A stretch of 64,000 nt of DNA from Serpens sp964410065 (GCA_964410065.1 CAYPFO010000013.1:3082-67081); one strand, 5' to 3'. Positions 45,608 through 54,687 are shown, counted from the first letter of the stretch. The notes: generated by a model not told the origin, from the sequence alone. Program-made: numbers and translations.

Positions 45608-45922
45608 TCAATGACTGAGCTTGAGCCCGACCAGGCCGGTCACGATCAGCGCCACACTGGCCAGGCGCAGCGGCGCCATGGATTCACCGAACAGCATGAT
45701 GCCGGCAATCACCGTGCCGACCGCGCCAATGCCGGTCCACACCGCATAGGCAGTGCCCAACGGCAGCCCCTTCATGGCCAGACCGAGCAGACCCAGGCTG
45801 ACCAGCATGGCCGCGACAGTGAGTGCAGAGGGAATCAGGCGGGTAAAACCATCGGTGTATTTCAGGCCAACGGCCCAAGCGATTTCGAACAGACCGGCAA
45901 AGAACAGAATGAGCCAGGACAT
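45608..45922 (-). CDS. gdx: Guanidinium exporter (SMR family, SugE type)
   Basis: The 104-residue, four-helix SMR protein begins MSWLILFFAGLFEIAWAVGLKYTDGF, with the essential Glu in FEIAW. The pattern KYTDGFTRL and SLGLLGLAMKGLPLGTAYAVWTGIGAVG is that of the SugE/Gdx branch, which exports guanidinium by proton antiport. The guanidine-II riboswitch directly upstream supports that substrate over drugs. The ATG at 45922 has a strong GGAGG 7 nt upstream. Confidence 0.92.
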   Translation of the reverse strand: MSWLILFFAGLFEIAWAVGLKYTDGFTRLIPSALTVAAMLVSLGLLGLAMKGLPLGTAYAVWTGIGAVGTVIAGIMLFGESMAPLRLASVALIVTGLVGLKLSH

Positions 45923-45937
45923 GGGGCTACCTCCAAG

Positions 45938-46024
45938 AAGCTGGGGTCGTCCCCTGATGTGAAGCGCGTTTCGGCCGCGCAGGGCCAATAAAAACGCCGG
46001 CGGGGTCGTCCCCGCCGGCGTTTT
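45938..46024 (-). promoter_or_regulatory. Guanidine-II (mini-ykkC) riboswitch
   Basis: Two hairpins in the gdx leader each present the loop ACGA (TCGT on the + strand). P1 spans 45991–46024, with a perfect 15-bp stem closed by CCCC/GGGG. P2 spans 45943–45954, GGGG-ACGA-CCCC. They are 36 nt apart, and P2 ends 8 nt before the GGAGG Shine-Dalgarno (45930–45934). The paired ACGR loops, their spacing and the downstream SugE-type gene are the definition of the mini-ykkC class. P1 is unusually long and is followed on the minus strand by TTTTTATT, so it may also terminate the upstream BASS gene. Confidence 0.88.
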
Positions 46025-46066
46025 ATTTTGCACAGCTGGGCGCCCCGGGCAAGGGCACCCGCAATT

Positions 46067-47035
46067 TTATTCGGCGATGGTCTGCTTGGCGGGTTCCGTT
46101 TGCGGATCGTTCATGCGCCGGAACACGGTCGCCAGCAGCGGGCCGGAGAGGTTGTGCCAGACGCTGAACAGCGCACTGGGCACCGCCGCCAGCGGCGAGA
46201 AATGCGCGCTAGCCAAAGCGGCGCCAAGCCCGGAGTTCTGCATGCCGACTTCGATGGACAGGGTCTTGCGCTGCGCCAGCGGCAGGCCGAACAGTTTGCC
46301 GGCGGCATAGCCCAGGGCCAGTCCCAGGCCATTGTGCAGCACCACCACGGCCATGATCAGCAGGCCGGATTCGGCGATTTTTGCCTGGCTGGCCGCCACC
46401 ACAGCGGCAACGATGGCGACGATGCTCACCACCGACACCAGCGGCAACACATCCACCGCCACCCGTACGCGCGCGCCCAGCAGGCGCTGCGCGAGCAAGC
46501 CGAGCACGATAGGCAGAATCACCACCTGGACGATGGACCAGAACATGGCGCCGAAATCCACCGGCAGCCAGGCCGAGGCCAGCAGCCAGATCAGCGCCGG
46601 GGTTACCAGCGGCGCGAGGAGGGTGGACACCGAGGTGATGGCCACCGACAACGCCACGTCGCCGCGGGCGAACCAGGTCATCACGTTGGACGCCGTGCCA
46701 CCCGGGCAGCAGCCGACCAGGATCACGCCGACGGCGATTTCCGGGGGAAGGTTCAGGGCCTTGCACAGCAGCCAGGCCAGGCCCGGCATGAGGACGAACT
46801 GAGCCAGTACGCCAATCAGCACACGCAACGGTTGGCGCGCCACTTCGCGAAAGTCTTCGGTCTTCAGGGTCAGGCCCATGCCGAACATGATCAGGCCCAG
46901 CAGCGGCACGATCCACCCGCCCTTGGCGATAGGTAGAAACCAGGCGGGTTGATAGAAGGCCAGCACAGCGAACAGCAAGACCCAGAAGGCGAACGTGTTA
47001 CCGACGAAGCGGCTTAGAGCGGCCAATGCACGCAT
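46067..47035 (-). CDS. Bile acid:sodium symporter (BASS) family transporter
   Basis: The 322-residue membrane protein has the BASS signature in GLIMFGMGLTLKTEDF and in VGVILVGCCPGGTASNVMTWFARGDVALSVAITSVSTL. The second, sodium-binding motif is SIEVGMQNSGLGAALA. The family carries bile acids, pyruvate, pantoate and other organic anions with Na+; the substrate is not clear. The ATG at 47035 follows AAGGAAAGCCTC. The upstream 176 bp is rich in inverted repeats. Confidence 0.88.
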   Translation of the reverse strand: MRALAALSRFVGNTFAFWVLLFAVLAFYQPAWFLPIAKGGWIVPLLGLIMFGMGLTLKTEDFREVARQPLRVLIGVLAQFVLMPGLAWLLCKALNLPPEIAVGVILVGCCPGGTASNVMTWFARGDVALSVAITSVSTLLAPLVTPALIWLLASAWLPVDFGAMFWSIVQVVILPIVLGLLAQRLLGARVRVAVDVLPLVSVVSIVAIVAAVVAASQAKIAESGLLIMAVVVLHNGLGLALGYAAGKLFGLPLAQRKTLSIEVGMQNSGLGAALASAHFSPLAAVPSALFSVWHNLSGPLLATVFRRMNDPQTEPAKQTIAE

Positions 47036-47098
47036 GAGGCTTTCCTTAAAAGGCAGATTAATAAAGCCGGGGTTTGCACCGTGTCCGCTTGCGTTGCA

Positions 47099-47171
47099 CG
47101 TTCCCGGCGTGACGGGAACGCATGGGCAGGCCTGTCGACACACGGGTAGTGCGCCGCAGGTGCCTGCCCAT
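47099..47171. repeat. Stacked inverted repeats between rdgC and BASS gene
   Basis: CGTTCCCG / CGGGAACG with a 6-nt loop (47099–47120) is followed directly by ATGGGCAGGC (47122–47131) and its inverse GCCTGCCCAT (47162–47171) around a 30-nt loop. It could be an rdgC terminator or a structured leader of the BASS mRNA. Confidence 0.45.
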
Positions 47172-47211
47172 CAGGGCATGCCCCTGTGTATGCGGGCAGC
47201 GGAAGCAGGAA

Positions 47212-48132
47212 TCAAATGGCCTGGGGAATCTCTTCACCGCCAAGGGCGTCGAACAGCTGCGGCAGGAACTCGATAAAGGTCAGCATCATCAGGGTAAAGC
47301 TGGCGTCCAGCTGGCCGAGGGCGTCGTCGCCACCGTCCTGTTCAGCCTGATCCTGCAACAGGTCTTCAAAACGCAGACGTTTGATCGCCAGCTTGTCGTC
47401 CAGCACGAAGGACAGTTTGTCTTCCCAGGCCAGGCTCAGCTTGGTGACCAACTTGCCGGCGGTGAGGTGGTGCTGGATCTCCTCGCTGGCCAGGTCCTGG
47501 CGTTTGCAGCGAATGATGCCCCCATCTTCCTGAGTGTCGCGCAGTTCGCATTCATCCAGCACGTGCAGGCCATGGCTGGCTGCGTTGTTTTTTACCCATT
47601 CGGTGAACGTGGCGGTCGGCGCCAGCTTGACGTTCAGCGGTCGTACCGGCAGCGAGCCGAGCACTTCGCGCAAAGTGGAAAGCAGGTCTTCGGCCCGCTT
47701 GGGGCTGGAGGCATCGACGAGAATCAGGCCCTGCTCGGGTGCGATGGCGGCAAAGGTGGCGGATTTGCGGATGAAGGCGCGCGGCAGGAAGTCGAGGATG
47801 ATTTCGTCCTTGAGCTGGTCGCGCTCCTTCTTGTAAACCTTGCGCATTTGCTCGGCTTCGATCTGCTCGACCCTCTCCTTGAGCGCATCGCGCACCACGC
47901 TGCCGGGCAGGATGCGTTCTTCCTTACGCGCAGCGAGCAGATAGAAACCCTGGCTGGTGTGCATCATCGGTGCATCCGCACCTTTGCCGAACGGGGCGAT
48001 GAAGCCGTAGGTGGACAACTCCTGGCTGGCGCAGGAGCGGGCAGGTTTGCTGGCCAGTGCGGTTTCCAGGGCCTCGGCATCGAATCGGAAATCGGCATTG
48101 AGGCGGTAAACGAGCAGGTTGCGGAACCACAT
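47212..48132 (-). CDS. rdgC: Recombination-associated protein RdgC
   Basis: RdgC forms a ring dimer on double-stranded DNA and restrains RecA-promoted recombination. The 306-residue product begins MWFRNLLVYRLNADFRFDAEALETAL, contains GFIAPFGKG and ends DALGGEEIPQAI, with the conserved central LLAARKEERILPGSVVRDALKERVEQIE. The ATG at 48132 is preceded by CAGGAGATTCTCCCCGCC and gives the family start MWF; upstream codons in frame are not conserved. Confidence 0.95.
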   Translation of the reverse strand: MWFRNLLVYRLNADFRFDAEALETALASKPARSCASQELSTYGFIAPFGKGADAPMMHTSQGFYLLAARKEERILPGSVVRDALKERVEQIEAEQMRKVYKKERDQLKDEIILDFLPRAFIRKSATFAAIAPEQGLILVDASSPKRAEDLLSTLREVLGSLPVRPLNVKLAPTATFTEWVKNNAASHGLHVLDECELRDTQEDGGIIRCKRQDLASEEIQHHLTAGKLVTKLSLAWEDKLSFVLDDKLAIKRLRFEDLLQDQAEQDGGDDALGQLDASFTLMMLTFIEFLPQLFDALGGEEIPQAI

Positions 48133-48286
48133 GGCGGGGAGAATCTCCTGAAAACGCAAAGCCGGCATTATTCCCGCCCTACGCTCGCAGGCCAACCCTG
48201 GCGGGCATCAACGGTGGACGAATCGTATAAAAAGCGGAAATTTCCTAAGTCATTGGAACATCTGCAAAATTTTTTTCATTTAGGGC

Positions 48287-48315
48287 TTGCCAAGGTCATT
48301 CGGGCTCTCTAGAAT
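48287..48315 (+). promoter_or_regulatory. Promoter of the tRNA-Val–tRNA-Asp operon
   Basis: TTGCCA, exactly 17 bp, TAGAAT, followed by the GC-rich discriminator GCGCCCC. This fits a strong sigma-70 stable-RNA promoter ending 22 bp before tRNA-Val. Confidence 0.8.
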
Positions 48316-48337
48316 GCGCCCCACTTCGAGAGCAAAC

Positions 48338-48413
48338 GGGTGATTAGCTCAGCTGGGAGAGCATCTGCCTTACAAGCAGAGGGTCGGCGGTTCGAACCCG
48401 TCATCACCCACCA
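48338..48413 (+). tRNA. tRNA-Val (anticodon TAC)
   Basis: A 76-nt tRNA: acceptor GGGTGAT / ATCACCC with A discriminator and encoded CCA; anticodon arm CTGCC-TTACAAG-... reads TAC; T arm GGCGG-TTCGAAC-CCGTC. It is followed after 13 bp by tRNA-Asp. Confidence 0.97.
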
Positions 48414-48426
48414 CTCGAGGTAATGC

Positions 48427-48503
48427 GCAGTGGTAGTTCAGTCGGTTAGAATACCGGCCTGTCACGCCGGGGGTCGCGGGTTCGAGTCCCGTCCACTGCG
48501 CCA
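48427..48503 (+). tRNA. tRNA-Asp (anticodon GTC)
   Basis: A 77-nt tRNA: acceptor GCAGTGG / CCACTGC with G discriminator and encoded CCA; anticodon arm CCGGC-CTGTCAC-GCCGG gives GTC; T arm GCGGG-TTCGAGT-CCCGT. It shares its promoter with the tRNA-Val just upstream. Confidence 0.97.
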
Positions 48504-48541
48504 TATTCGATACGGGTCAGACTGAAGCCCGCATCAACGAG

Positions 48542-48566
48542 AAAGCGACCTTAGGGTCGCTTTTTT
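48542..48566 (+). terminator. Terminator of the tRNA operon
   Basis: A 9-bp stem AAAGCGACC / GGTCGCTTT with loop TTAG, followed by further T residues. Confidence 0.9.
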
Positions 48567-48855
48567 CGTTTCTGCCTTTCGCTAAATCCTTTCTCTTCCC
48601 GTCGCCTTGCTTCCCGCCAGCATGCGCGCGCGATGCTCATGCTCCGCGCTGCAATGCCAGGAACCCCCGAAGCTTGATTTCAGTCAGCACCAATGCGGTT
48701 TATTGGGGCGAGAATGTCGCGGGCTCAAGGAATATTCTTGGACCGATTTTTGTTTCCTGCCAAGGCTGTATTCTTTCTTCGCGGAGCACGTGAAACAGCG
48801 CCGCTGTATCTGCCCGCTATGCTCCTTCCGATGCTACCGACAGGAGTTGGAATTG
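48567..48855. other. Leader region before the ABC export operon
   Basis: No supported gene in these 289 bp. CAGGAG at 48841 is the Shine-Dalgarno of the HlyD gene. GCATGCGCGCGCGATGC at 48619 is a short alternating CG stretch. An open frame joining the HlyD gene from 48607 has a Cys/Arg-rich, unlikely composition. Confidence 0.4.
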
Positions 48856-49932
48856 ATGAAACAGCGTTCTCCAAAGTCTCTGGTCACGCTCTTGTTGCTT
48901 GCCGTTGTGCTGGCAGGAGTTGCCGGCGCCGCGTGGTACGCCTTGCAGCCACGGGGCCTTGGCGAGGGATTCGCCAGTGGTAACGGGCGCATTGAAGCCA
49001 CTGAAATCGACGTGGCCACCAAGCTGGGTGGGCGGATTGCATCCATCGATGTCAGCGAAGGTGATTTCGTCTTGCCAGGCCAGGCTCTGGCGCGCATGGA
49101 TACCGAGGTCCTGCAGGCTCAACTGGCCCAGGCCGAAGCGCAGGTTCGCCAGGCGGAGAACGCCATTCTGACCGCTCGGGCTCTGGTGGCCATGCGCGAA
49201 AGCGAGAAGGACTCCGCCGAAGCGGTCGTGGTCCAGCGTCAGGCTGAGCTGACCGCGGCGCAAAAGCGTTACCAGCGCACCTCCGCGCTGGTGGCAAGGA
49301 ATGCCATGGCGCGCCAGCAATTGGATGATGACCTGGCCAGCCAACAGAGCACTCAGGCGGCATTGGCGGCTTCACGCTCTCAGGTGTTGACCGCTGAAGC
49401 CGGCATTGCCGCCGCCCGTTCTCAGGTTGTGGAAGCCGAGTCTGCGGTGGAGGCCGCCAAGGCCAGCGTGAGCCGTATCAAGGCGGATATCGCCGACAGC
49501 CAGCTCACCAGTGGTCGGGTGGCACGGGTGCAATATCTGGTGGCGCAACCGGGCGAGGTGCTGGGCGCAGGCGGCAAGGTGCTCAACCTGGTGGACCTGT
49601 CCGACGTCTACATGACCTTCTTCCTGCCCACGGCCCAGGCCGGCCGCGTGGCTCTGGGCAGCGATGTGCACCTGGTGCTGGATGCCGCGCCTCAGTATGT
49701 GATTCCGGCCAAGGTCAGCTATGTGGCCAGCGTTGCGCAGTTCACGCCCAAGACGGTAGAAACCGCCAGTGAGCGGGAAAAGCTGATGTTTCGGGTCAAG
49801 GCCCGCATCGATCCGGAGCTGCTCAAGCAGCACCTGGAACAGGTCAAGACGGGCTTGCCCGGCGTGGCCTACCTGAAACTTGATGCCCAGGCCCAATGGC
49901 CGGATCACCTGCAGGTCAACGTCAAGCCATGA
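48856..49932 (+). CDS. HlyD/YhiI-type membrane fusion protein
   Basis: A 358-residue periplasmic adaptor with N-terminal signal anchor (SLVTLLLLAVVLAGVAGAAWYAL), a biotinyl-lipoyl-like segment split around a coiled coil (IDVATKLGGRIASIDVSEGDFVLPGQALARMDTEVL ... SGRVARVQYLVAQPGEVLGAGGKVLNLVDLSD) and a long alpha-helical hairpin rich in Ala/Gln. It links the ABC exporter encoded next to an outer-membrane channel. The ATG at 48856 has CAGGAG upstream. Its TGA overlaps the next ATG (ATGA). Order and content match E. coli yhiI–rbbA–yhhJ. Confidence 0.9.
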   Translation: MKQRSPKSLVTLLLLAVVLAGVAGAAWYALQPRGLGEGFASGNGRIEATEIDVATKLGGRIASIDVSEGDFVLPGQALARMDTEVLQAQLAQAEAQVRQAENAILTARALVAMRESEKDSAEAVVVQRQAELTAAQKRYQRTSALVARNAMARQQLDDDLASQQSTQAALAASRSQVLTAEAGIAAARSQVVEAESAVEAAKASVSRIKADIADSQLTSGRVARVQYLVAQPGEVLGAGGKVLNLVDLSDVYMTFFLPTAQAGRVALGSDVHLVLDAAPQYVIPAKVSYVASVAQFTPKTVETASEREKLMFRVKARIDPELLKQHLEQVKTGLPGVAYLKLDAQAQWPDHLQVNVKP

Positions 49933-52664
49933 GTTCGTCGCGTGCGCCGGTGGCCCGCATCGACGGCGTCACTCTGCGCTATGGCAAGATCACCGCGCTG
50001 GATGATTTTTCCCTCAAGGTTCCGGCTGGCTGCATGGTCGGCCTGATCGGTCCCGATGGGGTGGGCAAGTCCAGCTTGCTGGCGTTGATTGCCGGTGCGC
50101 GGCAATTGCAGCAGGGCACGCTGCAGGTACTGGACGGCGACATGGCTAGCCGTCGTCATCGCAACGCGGTCTGCCCGCGCATCGCCTACATGCCGCAGGG
50201 GTTGGGCAAAAATCTCTATCCCACCTTGACCGTGAGGGAAAATCTCGACTTTTTCGGCAGCCTGTTCGGCCAGAGCGAGGAGGAGCGGCGCTGGCGCATC
50301 GACGAGCTGGTTAAAAGCACCGGGCTGGCGCCTTTTACCGAGCGTCCGGCGGGCAAGTTGTCCGGCGGCATGAAGCAGAAGCTCGGCCTCTGCTGCGCGC
50401 TGATCCATGATCCGGATCTGCTGATCCTCGACGAGCCGACGACAGGCGTCGATCCGTTGGCGCGCAGCCAGTTCTGGGAGTTGATCGGACGTATTCGTGG
50501 CAATCGCCCGTCCATGAGCGTGGTGGTGGCGACTGCGTACATGGATGAGGCCCGTGAATTTGACTGGCTGGTGGCCATGGATGACGGGCGCATTTTGGCC
50601 ACCGGCACACCGGTTGAGCTGTTGCAGCGCACCGGTTGCGCCGACCTCGAGTCGGCTTTCATCGCACTGTTGCCTGAAGACAAGCGCCGTGGCCACCAGA
50701 CCCTGGTGATTCCGCCGCGACAGCCCATCGAAGGCGTGGCGGACATTGCCATCGAGGCCCATCACCTGACCCTGCGTTTTGGCGATTTCGTGGCGGTCGA
50801 TGACGTCAGCTTTCGTATCGAACGCGGTGAAATCTTCGGTTTCCTTGGCTCCAACGGCTGCGGCAAGACCACCACCATGAAGATGCTGGCCGGCCTGTTG
50901 CCGGCCAGCGAAGGTGAGGCCTTTCTGTTTGGCCAGCCGGTGGATGCGAAAAATATCGAGACGCGCAAACGCGTCGGTTACATGTCCCAGGCCTTTTCGC
51001 TGTATGGCGAACTGAGTGTGCGTCAGAACCTTGAATTGCACGCCCGCCTGTTCCATCTGCCGGCACAGCGGCGCGCGGACCGGGTGCAACAGATGCTCCA
51101 TGACTTCGGCCTGGTGGCCGAGGCCGACAGCCTGCCCGCCGATTTGCCACTGGGCGTGCGCCAACGTCTGTCGCTGGCCGTGGCGCTGATCCACGAACCG
51201 GAAATCCTGATCCTTGATGAGCCCACCTCCGGCGTCGATCCGGTGGCCCGCGATGCGTTCTGGGAAATACTCGTGCGGCTGTCGCGCGAGGACGGCGTCA
51301 CCATCTTTATCTCCACGCACTTCATGAACGAGGCGTTGCGCTGCGACCGCATGTCGATGATGCATGCCGGCAAGGTGCTGGACAGCGGCAGGCCGCGCGC
51401 CTTGATGGCGGCGCGCGGCCTGCCGACTCTGGAACAGACCTTCATTGCCTATCTGCGCGACGCCGGCACCGACGACGAACCGAGCGCAACGCAGATCCCC
51501 GCCCCGATGAGCGAGTCCGCAGCGCCGCGACAGGCGCGTTTCAGCCTGCAGCGCCTGTTGACCTATAGCCGCCGTGAAACCATGGAGCTGCGTCGCGATC
51601 CGATCCGCGCCACGCTGGTGTTGGTCGGCACGCTATTGCTGATGTTGATCATCGGTTACGGAATCAACATGGACGTGGAAAACCTCAGCTACGCCATCCT
51701 CGACCATGACCAGACCACCACCAGCCAGTCTTATGCGCTGAACATTTCCGGCTCGCGCTATTTCATCGAGAAGCCGCCGCTGGCCAATTACGCGGACCTG
51801 GATGAACGCATGCGCGAGGGCGACATCAGCCTGGCCATCGAGATTCCACCGAACTTCGGTCGCGACCTCAAGCGTGGCGACACACCCGAAGTGGCCTTCT
51901 GGGTCGACGGCGCCATGCCGATGCGCGCCGATACCGTGAAAGGCTATGTGCAGGGCCTGCACCTGAGCTACTTGCAGCAACTGGCCGAGGCGGCCGGCAT
52001 GGGTGCCGAGGCGGCTGCCCCGGCCAACGTGGTCGTGCGCTTTCGCTACAACCCCGATGTACAAAGCCTGCCGGCCATGGTGCCGGCGGTGATTCCATTG
52101 TTGCTGATGATGATCCCGGCCATGCTCACCGCACTGGGCGTGGTGCGGGAAAAGGAACTGGGGTCGATCGTCAACTTTTACGTCACCCCGACCACCCGGC
52201 TGGAATTCCTGCTCGGCAAGCAGTTGCCTTACATCCTGCTCGGCATGGTCAACTTCTTTTCCCTGCTGGCGCTGGCCGTGTTCATTTTCGATGTGCCGAT
52301 CAAAGGCAGTCTGACGACGCTGAGCATGGGCGCGCTGCTGTATGTGATCTGCGCCACCGGCCTGGGCCTGCTGATGTCGTCCGTGCTCAACAGCCAGATT
52401 GCGGCGATCTTCGCGACCGCGATTGCCACGCTGGTGCCGGCCATCCAGTTCTCCGGGCTGATGCACCCGGTTTCGGCCATGGAGGGGGTGGGCGCCGTGA
52501 TCGGCAACCTCTATCCGACCAGCCATTTCCTGACCATCAGTCGCGGCGTGTTTTCCAAGGCGCTGGGGCTGGCCGACCTGTATCCCTACTTCATTCCCTT
52601 GTTGATCACGATCCCGGTGCTGACCCTGATCGCCGTTGCCGGCCTGAGAAAGCAGGAAAAGTGA
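49929..52664 (+). CDS. rbbA: ABC transporter with two ATPase domains and an ABC-2 permease domain (RbbA type)
   Basis: The 911-residue fusion has NBD1 (GPDGVGKSS Walker A, LSGGMKQKLGLCCALIHDP signature, LLILDEPTTGVDP Walker B), NBD2 (GSNGCGKTT; ILILDEPTSGVDP), then an ABC-2 type membrane domain of about six helices. The NBD2 signature is degenerate (LPLGVRQRLSLAVALIHEP), so one ATP site may be weak. RbbA was first described as a ribosome-bound ATPase, but this operon context with adaptor and second permease suggests export. It overlaps the adaptor by 4 bp. Confidence 0.9.
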   Translation: MSSSRAPVARIDGVTLRYGKITALDDFSLKVPAGCMVGLIGPDGVGKSSLLALIAGARQLQQGTLQVLDGDMASRRHRNAVCPRIAYMPQGLGKNLYPTLTVRENLDFFGSLFGQSEEERRWRIDELVKSTGLAPFTERPAGKLSGGMKQKLGLCCALIHDPDLLILDEPTTGVDPLARSQFWELIGRIRGNRPSMSVVVATAYMDEAREFDWLVAMDDGRILATGTPVELLQRTGCADLESAFIALLPEDKRRGHQTLVIPPRQPIEGVADIAIEAHHLTLRFGDFVAVDDVSFRIERGEIFGFLGSNGCGKTTTMKMLAGLLPASEGEAFLFGQPVDAKNIETRKRVGYMSQAFSLYGELSVRQNLELHARLFHLPAQRRADRVQQMLHDFGLVAEADSLPADLPLGVRQRLSLAVALIHEPEILILDEPTSGVDPVARDAFWEILVRLSREDGVTIFISTHFMNEALRCDRMSMMHAGKVLDSGRPRALMAARGLPTLEQTFIAYLRDAGTDDEPSATQIPAPMSESAAPRQARFSLQRLLTYSRRETMELRRDPIRATLVLVGTLLLMLIIGYGINMDVENLSYAILDHDQTTTSQSYALNISGSRYFIEKPPLANYADLDERMREGDISLAIEIPPNFGRDLKRGDTPEVAFWVDGAMPMRADTVKGYVQGLHLSYLQQLAEAAGMGAEAAAPANVVVRFRYNPDVQSLPAMVPAVIPLLLMMIPAMLTALGVVREKELGSIVNFYVTPTTRLEFLLGKQLPYILLGMVNFFSLLALAVFIFDVPIKGSLTTLSMGALLYVICATGLGLLMSSVLNSQIAAIFATAIATLVPAIQFSGLMHPVSAMEGVGAVIGNLYPTSHFLTISRGVFSKALGLADLYPYFIPLLITIPVLTLIAVAGLRKQEK

Positions 52665-52665
52665 C

Positions 52666-53781
52666 ATGCGCAAACTGAGCAATATCCTGCACCTGGGTAT
52701 CAAGGAACTGCGCAGCCTGTACCGCGACCCGGCCCTGTTGGTGTTGATCCTCTACAGTTTCACCCTGAGTGTGTATTCCGAAGCCATGGGCGTGCCGGAA
52801 GCGCCTTTTCGCGCCACCATCGCCGTGGTCGACGAAGACCGCTCGCCGGTCAGCCAGCGCATCCTCAATGCGTTCCAGCTGCCCTTCTTCGTGCCGCCCA
52901 CGCTCATCACCCCGGCCGAGATGGACAGAGGCATGGATGCCGGACGCTTCACCTTCACCCTGAATATCCCGGTGAGCTTCCAGCAAGACCTGCTGGCCGG
53001 TCGGCGGCCACAGGTTCAGCTCAACGTGGATGCCACCCAGGTCAGCCAGGCCTTCACGGGCGCCGGGCATATCCAGCAGATCATCAGCAGCGAGGTCGGC
53101 GCCTTCGTTGAGCGTTATCGCAGCGTCAGCGCCCAGCCCATCGAGGCGGTGGTGCGCATGGCATACAACCCCAATCTGGTGCGATCCTGGTTTGGCTCCA
53201 TCAACTCGGTGATCAGCAACATCACCATGCTGTCCATCATTCTCACCGGGGCGGCGCTGATTCGCGAGCGCGAGCACGGCACCATCGAGCACCTGCTGGT
53301 GATGCCGATCACACCCTTCGAGATCATGCTGGCCAAGGTCTGGTCGATGGGCCTGGTGGTGTTGGCAGCCTCGGCCTTTTCGCTCCGGTTTGTCGTGGAA
53401 GGCTGGCTGCAGGTGCCGATTCAAGGCTCATTGGCGCTGTTCCTGGTGGGTGCCGCACTGCACCTGTTCGCCACGACCTCGATGGGTATTTTCTTCGGCA
53501 CCGTGGCGCGCTCCATGCCGCAGTTGGGCTTGTTGATCATCCTGGTGCTGATACCGCTGCAAATATTGTCCGGCGGTACCACGCCGCGGGAAAGCATGCC
53601 CGAACTGGTGCAAAACCTGATGCTGGCGGCGCCCACCACGCACTTCATCGAACTGGCCCAGGCCATCCTGTTTCGCGGCGCCGGGCTGTCCATCGTCTGG
53701 CCCTCGCTGCTCGCGCTCGGAGTCATCGGCCTGGTGTTTTTCGTCGGTGCGCTTTCACGGCTACGCAAATCCTTGCGCTGA
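52666..53781 (+). CDS. yhhJ: ABC-2 type permease (YhhJ type)
   Basis: The 371-residue permease starts 1 bp after rbbA and pairs with its membrane domain. It has an N-terminal helix, a large extracytoplasmic domain (residues about 40–170) and five C-terminal helices including NVISNITMLSIILTGAALIREREHGTIEHLLVMPITPFEIM, the typical ABC-2 motif. The C-terminal loop PLQILSGGTTPRESMPELVQNLMLAAPTTHFIEL is also conserved. The exported substrate is unknown. Confidence 0.9.
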   Translation: MRKLSNILHLGIKELRSLYRDPALLVLILYSFTLSVYSEAMGVPEAPFRATIAVVDEDRSPVSQRILNAFQLPFFVPPTLITPAEMDRGMDAGRFTFTLNIPVSFQQDLLAGRRPQVQLNVDATQVSQAFTGAGHIQQIISSEVGAFVERYRSVSAQPIEAVVRMAYNPNLVRSWFGSINSVISNITMLSIILTGAALIREREHGTIEHLLVMPITPFEIMLAKVWSMGLVVLAASAFSLRFVVEGWLQVPIQGSLALFLVGAALHLFATTSMGIFFGTVARSMPQLGLLIILVLIPLQILSGGTTPRESMPELVQNLMLAAPTTHFIELAQAILFRGAGLSIVWPSLLALGVIGLVFFVGALSRLRKSLR

Positions 53782-53960
53782 GCTGCTCGGCGGCGCTTCG
53801 GCCCGGGCTCGGGCCTCCCACACCAAACCACGTGGCGAGCTCGGACTCCTGTGTGGGCGCCCGCCCGCCGCGAAGCTTTAATTTGCCCGGCCTATTGCTG
53901 CGTTCAACGCCGGTACTCAACCCGTCCGGCGCCGGACAGGAGTGAGTCCGCACCGGTCAC

Positions 53961-54626
53961 TCAGCCACGCATGAACAGGATGTTGTTTTCCAGATGGATG
54001 TGCTGCATCAGGTCGTCGCGAAACTCCTGCAGGCCGCGATACAGGGCGCGCCAGGTATTGCAGGCGCCGGGCGGTGGCTGGATATCGTGGGTCAGTTCGG
54101 CCAGTTGCTCCAGCGCTTCGCCGTGCTGGTCGTGTTCATGGCGCATCATCGCAATCGGCCCATGCCGTAATGCCGAGGCCGCCACCCCCTGGTTGAGCAT
54201 TGGGAACAGAATGCGTTCCTCCTTGCACATGTGCTGTTCCAGCTCGCCGTAGATCTCGTCCAGCAGTGCGGCCAGGCCGTGGGGGCAGTCGGCGCTGCGG
54301 ACGTGAACATGCTCCACGCGATTGGCCAGTCGAATGAGTTCCGGCAGCTGTTCGCGGTGGCGAGCGTGGTAACGCTCCAGCAGATGATCAATTAATTCCG
54401 GGGTGGGCGTCTGGCTCCAGTCGGTGTCCGCGCCGGGCTGTTGCTGCAAGTGCAGCAGTTGTTCGGCCACCAGGGGTGTATCGATTCCGCGCTGTTCGCA
54501 GGCCTGCTGCAGGGACTGCGCGCCGCCGCAGCAGAAGTCCAGCCGTTGCTCGCGCAGGATACGGGTTGCGCCGGGAATGCGCGTAGCCAGGCTGCCAAGG
54601 GTTTCGTTCAACAATGCAGTGCTCAT
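53961..54626 (-). CDS. ytfE: Iron-sulfur cluster repair di-iron protein Ric/YtfE
   Basis: Ric/YtfE/ScdA proteins repair iron-sulfur clusters damaged by nitric oxide or oxidants. The 221-residue product has the N-terminal ScdA domain with the Cys pair RLDFCCGGAQSL, then a hemerythrin-like four-helix bundle whose metal ligands fit YHARHREQLPEL, LEQHMCKEERILFPML, RHEHDQHGEAL and HIHLENNILF. The ATG at 54626 is preferred over an open extension. An ANR/DNR box lies 62 bp upstream, so it should be induced by low oxygen or NO, in line with the neighbouring nitrate genes. Confidence 0.92.
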   Translation of the reverse strand: MSTALLNETLGSLATRIPGATRILREQRLDFCCGGAQSLQQACEQRGIDTPLVAEQLLHLQQQPGADTDWSQTPTPELIDHLLERYHARHREQLPELIRLANRVEHVHVRSADCPHGLAALLDEIYGELEQHMCKEERILFPMLNQGVAASALRHGPIAMMRHEHDQHGEALEQLAELTHDIQPPPGACNTWRALYRGLQEFRDDLMQHIHLENNILFMRG

Positions 54627-54687
54627 GGGGGCAGGCTCGTGTCGGATGAAGGTGCCGATACTCTGCCGCCAGATAACCTGTGGCCCC

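Noticed and set aside
49905..51365. 486-codon open frame opposite rbbA
   Set aside because: Antisense to two perfect ABC ATPase domains; no protein-like pattern.
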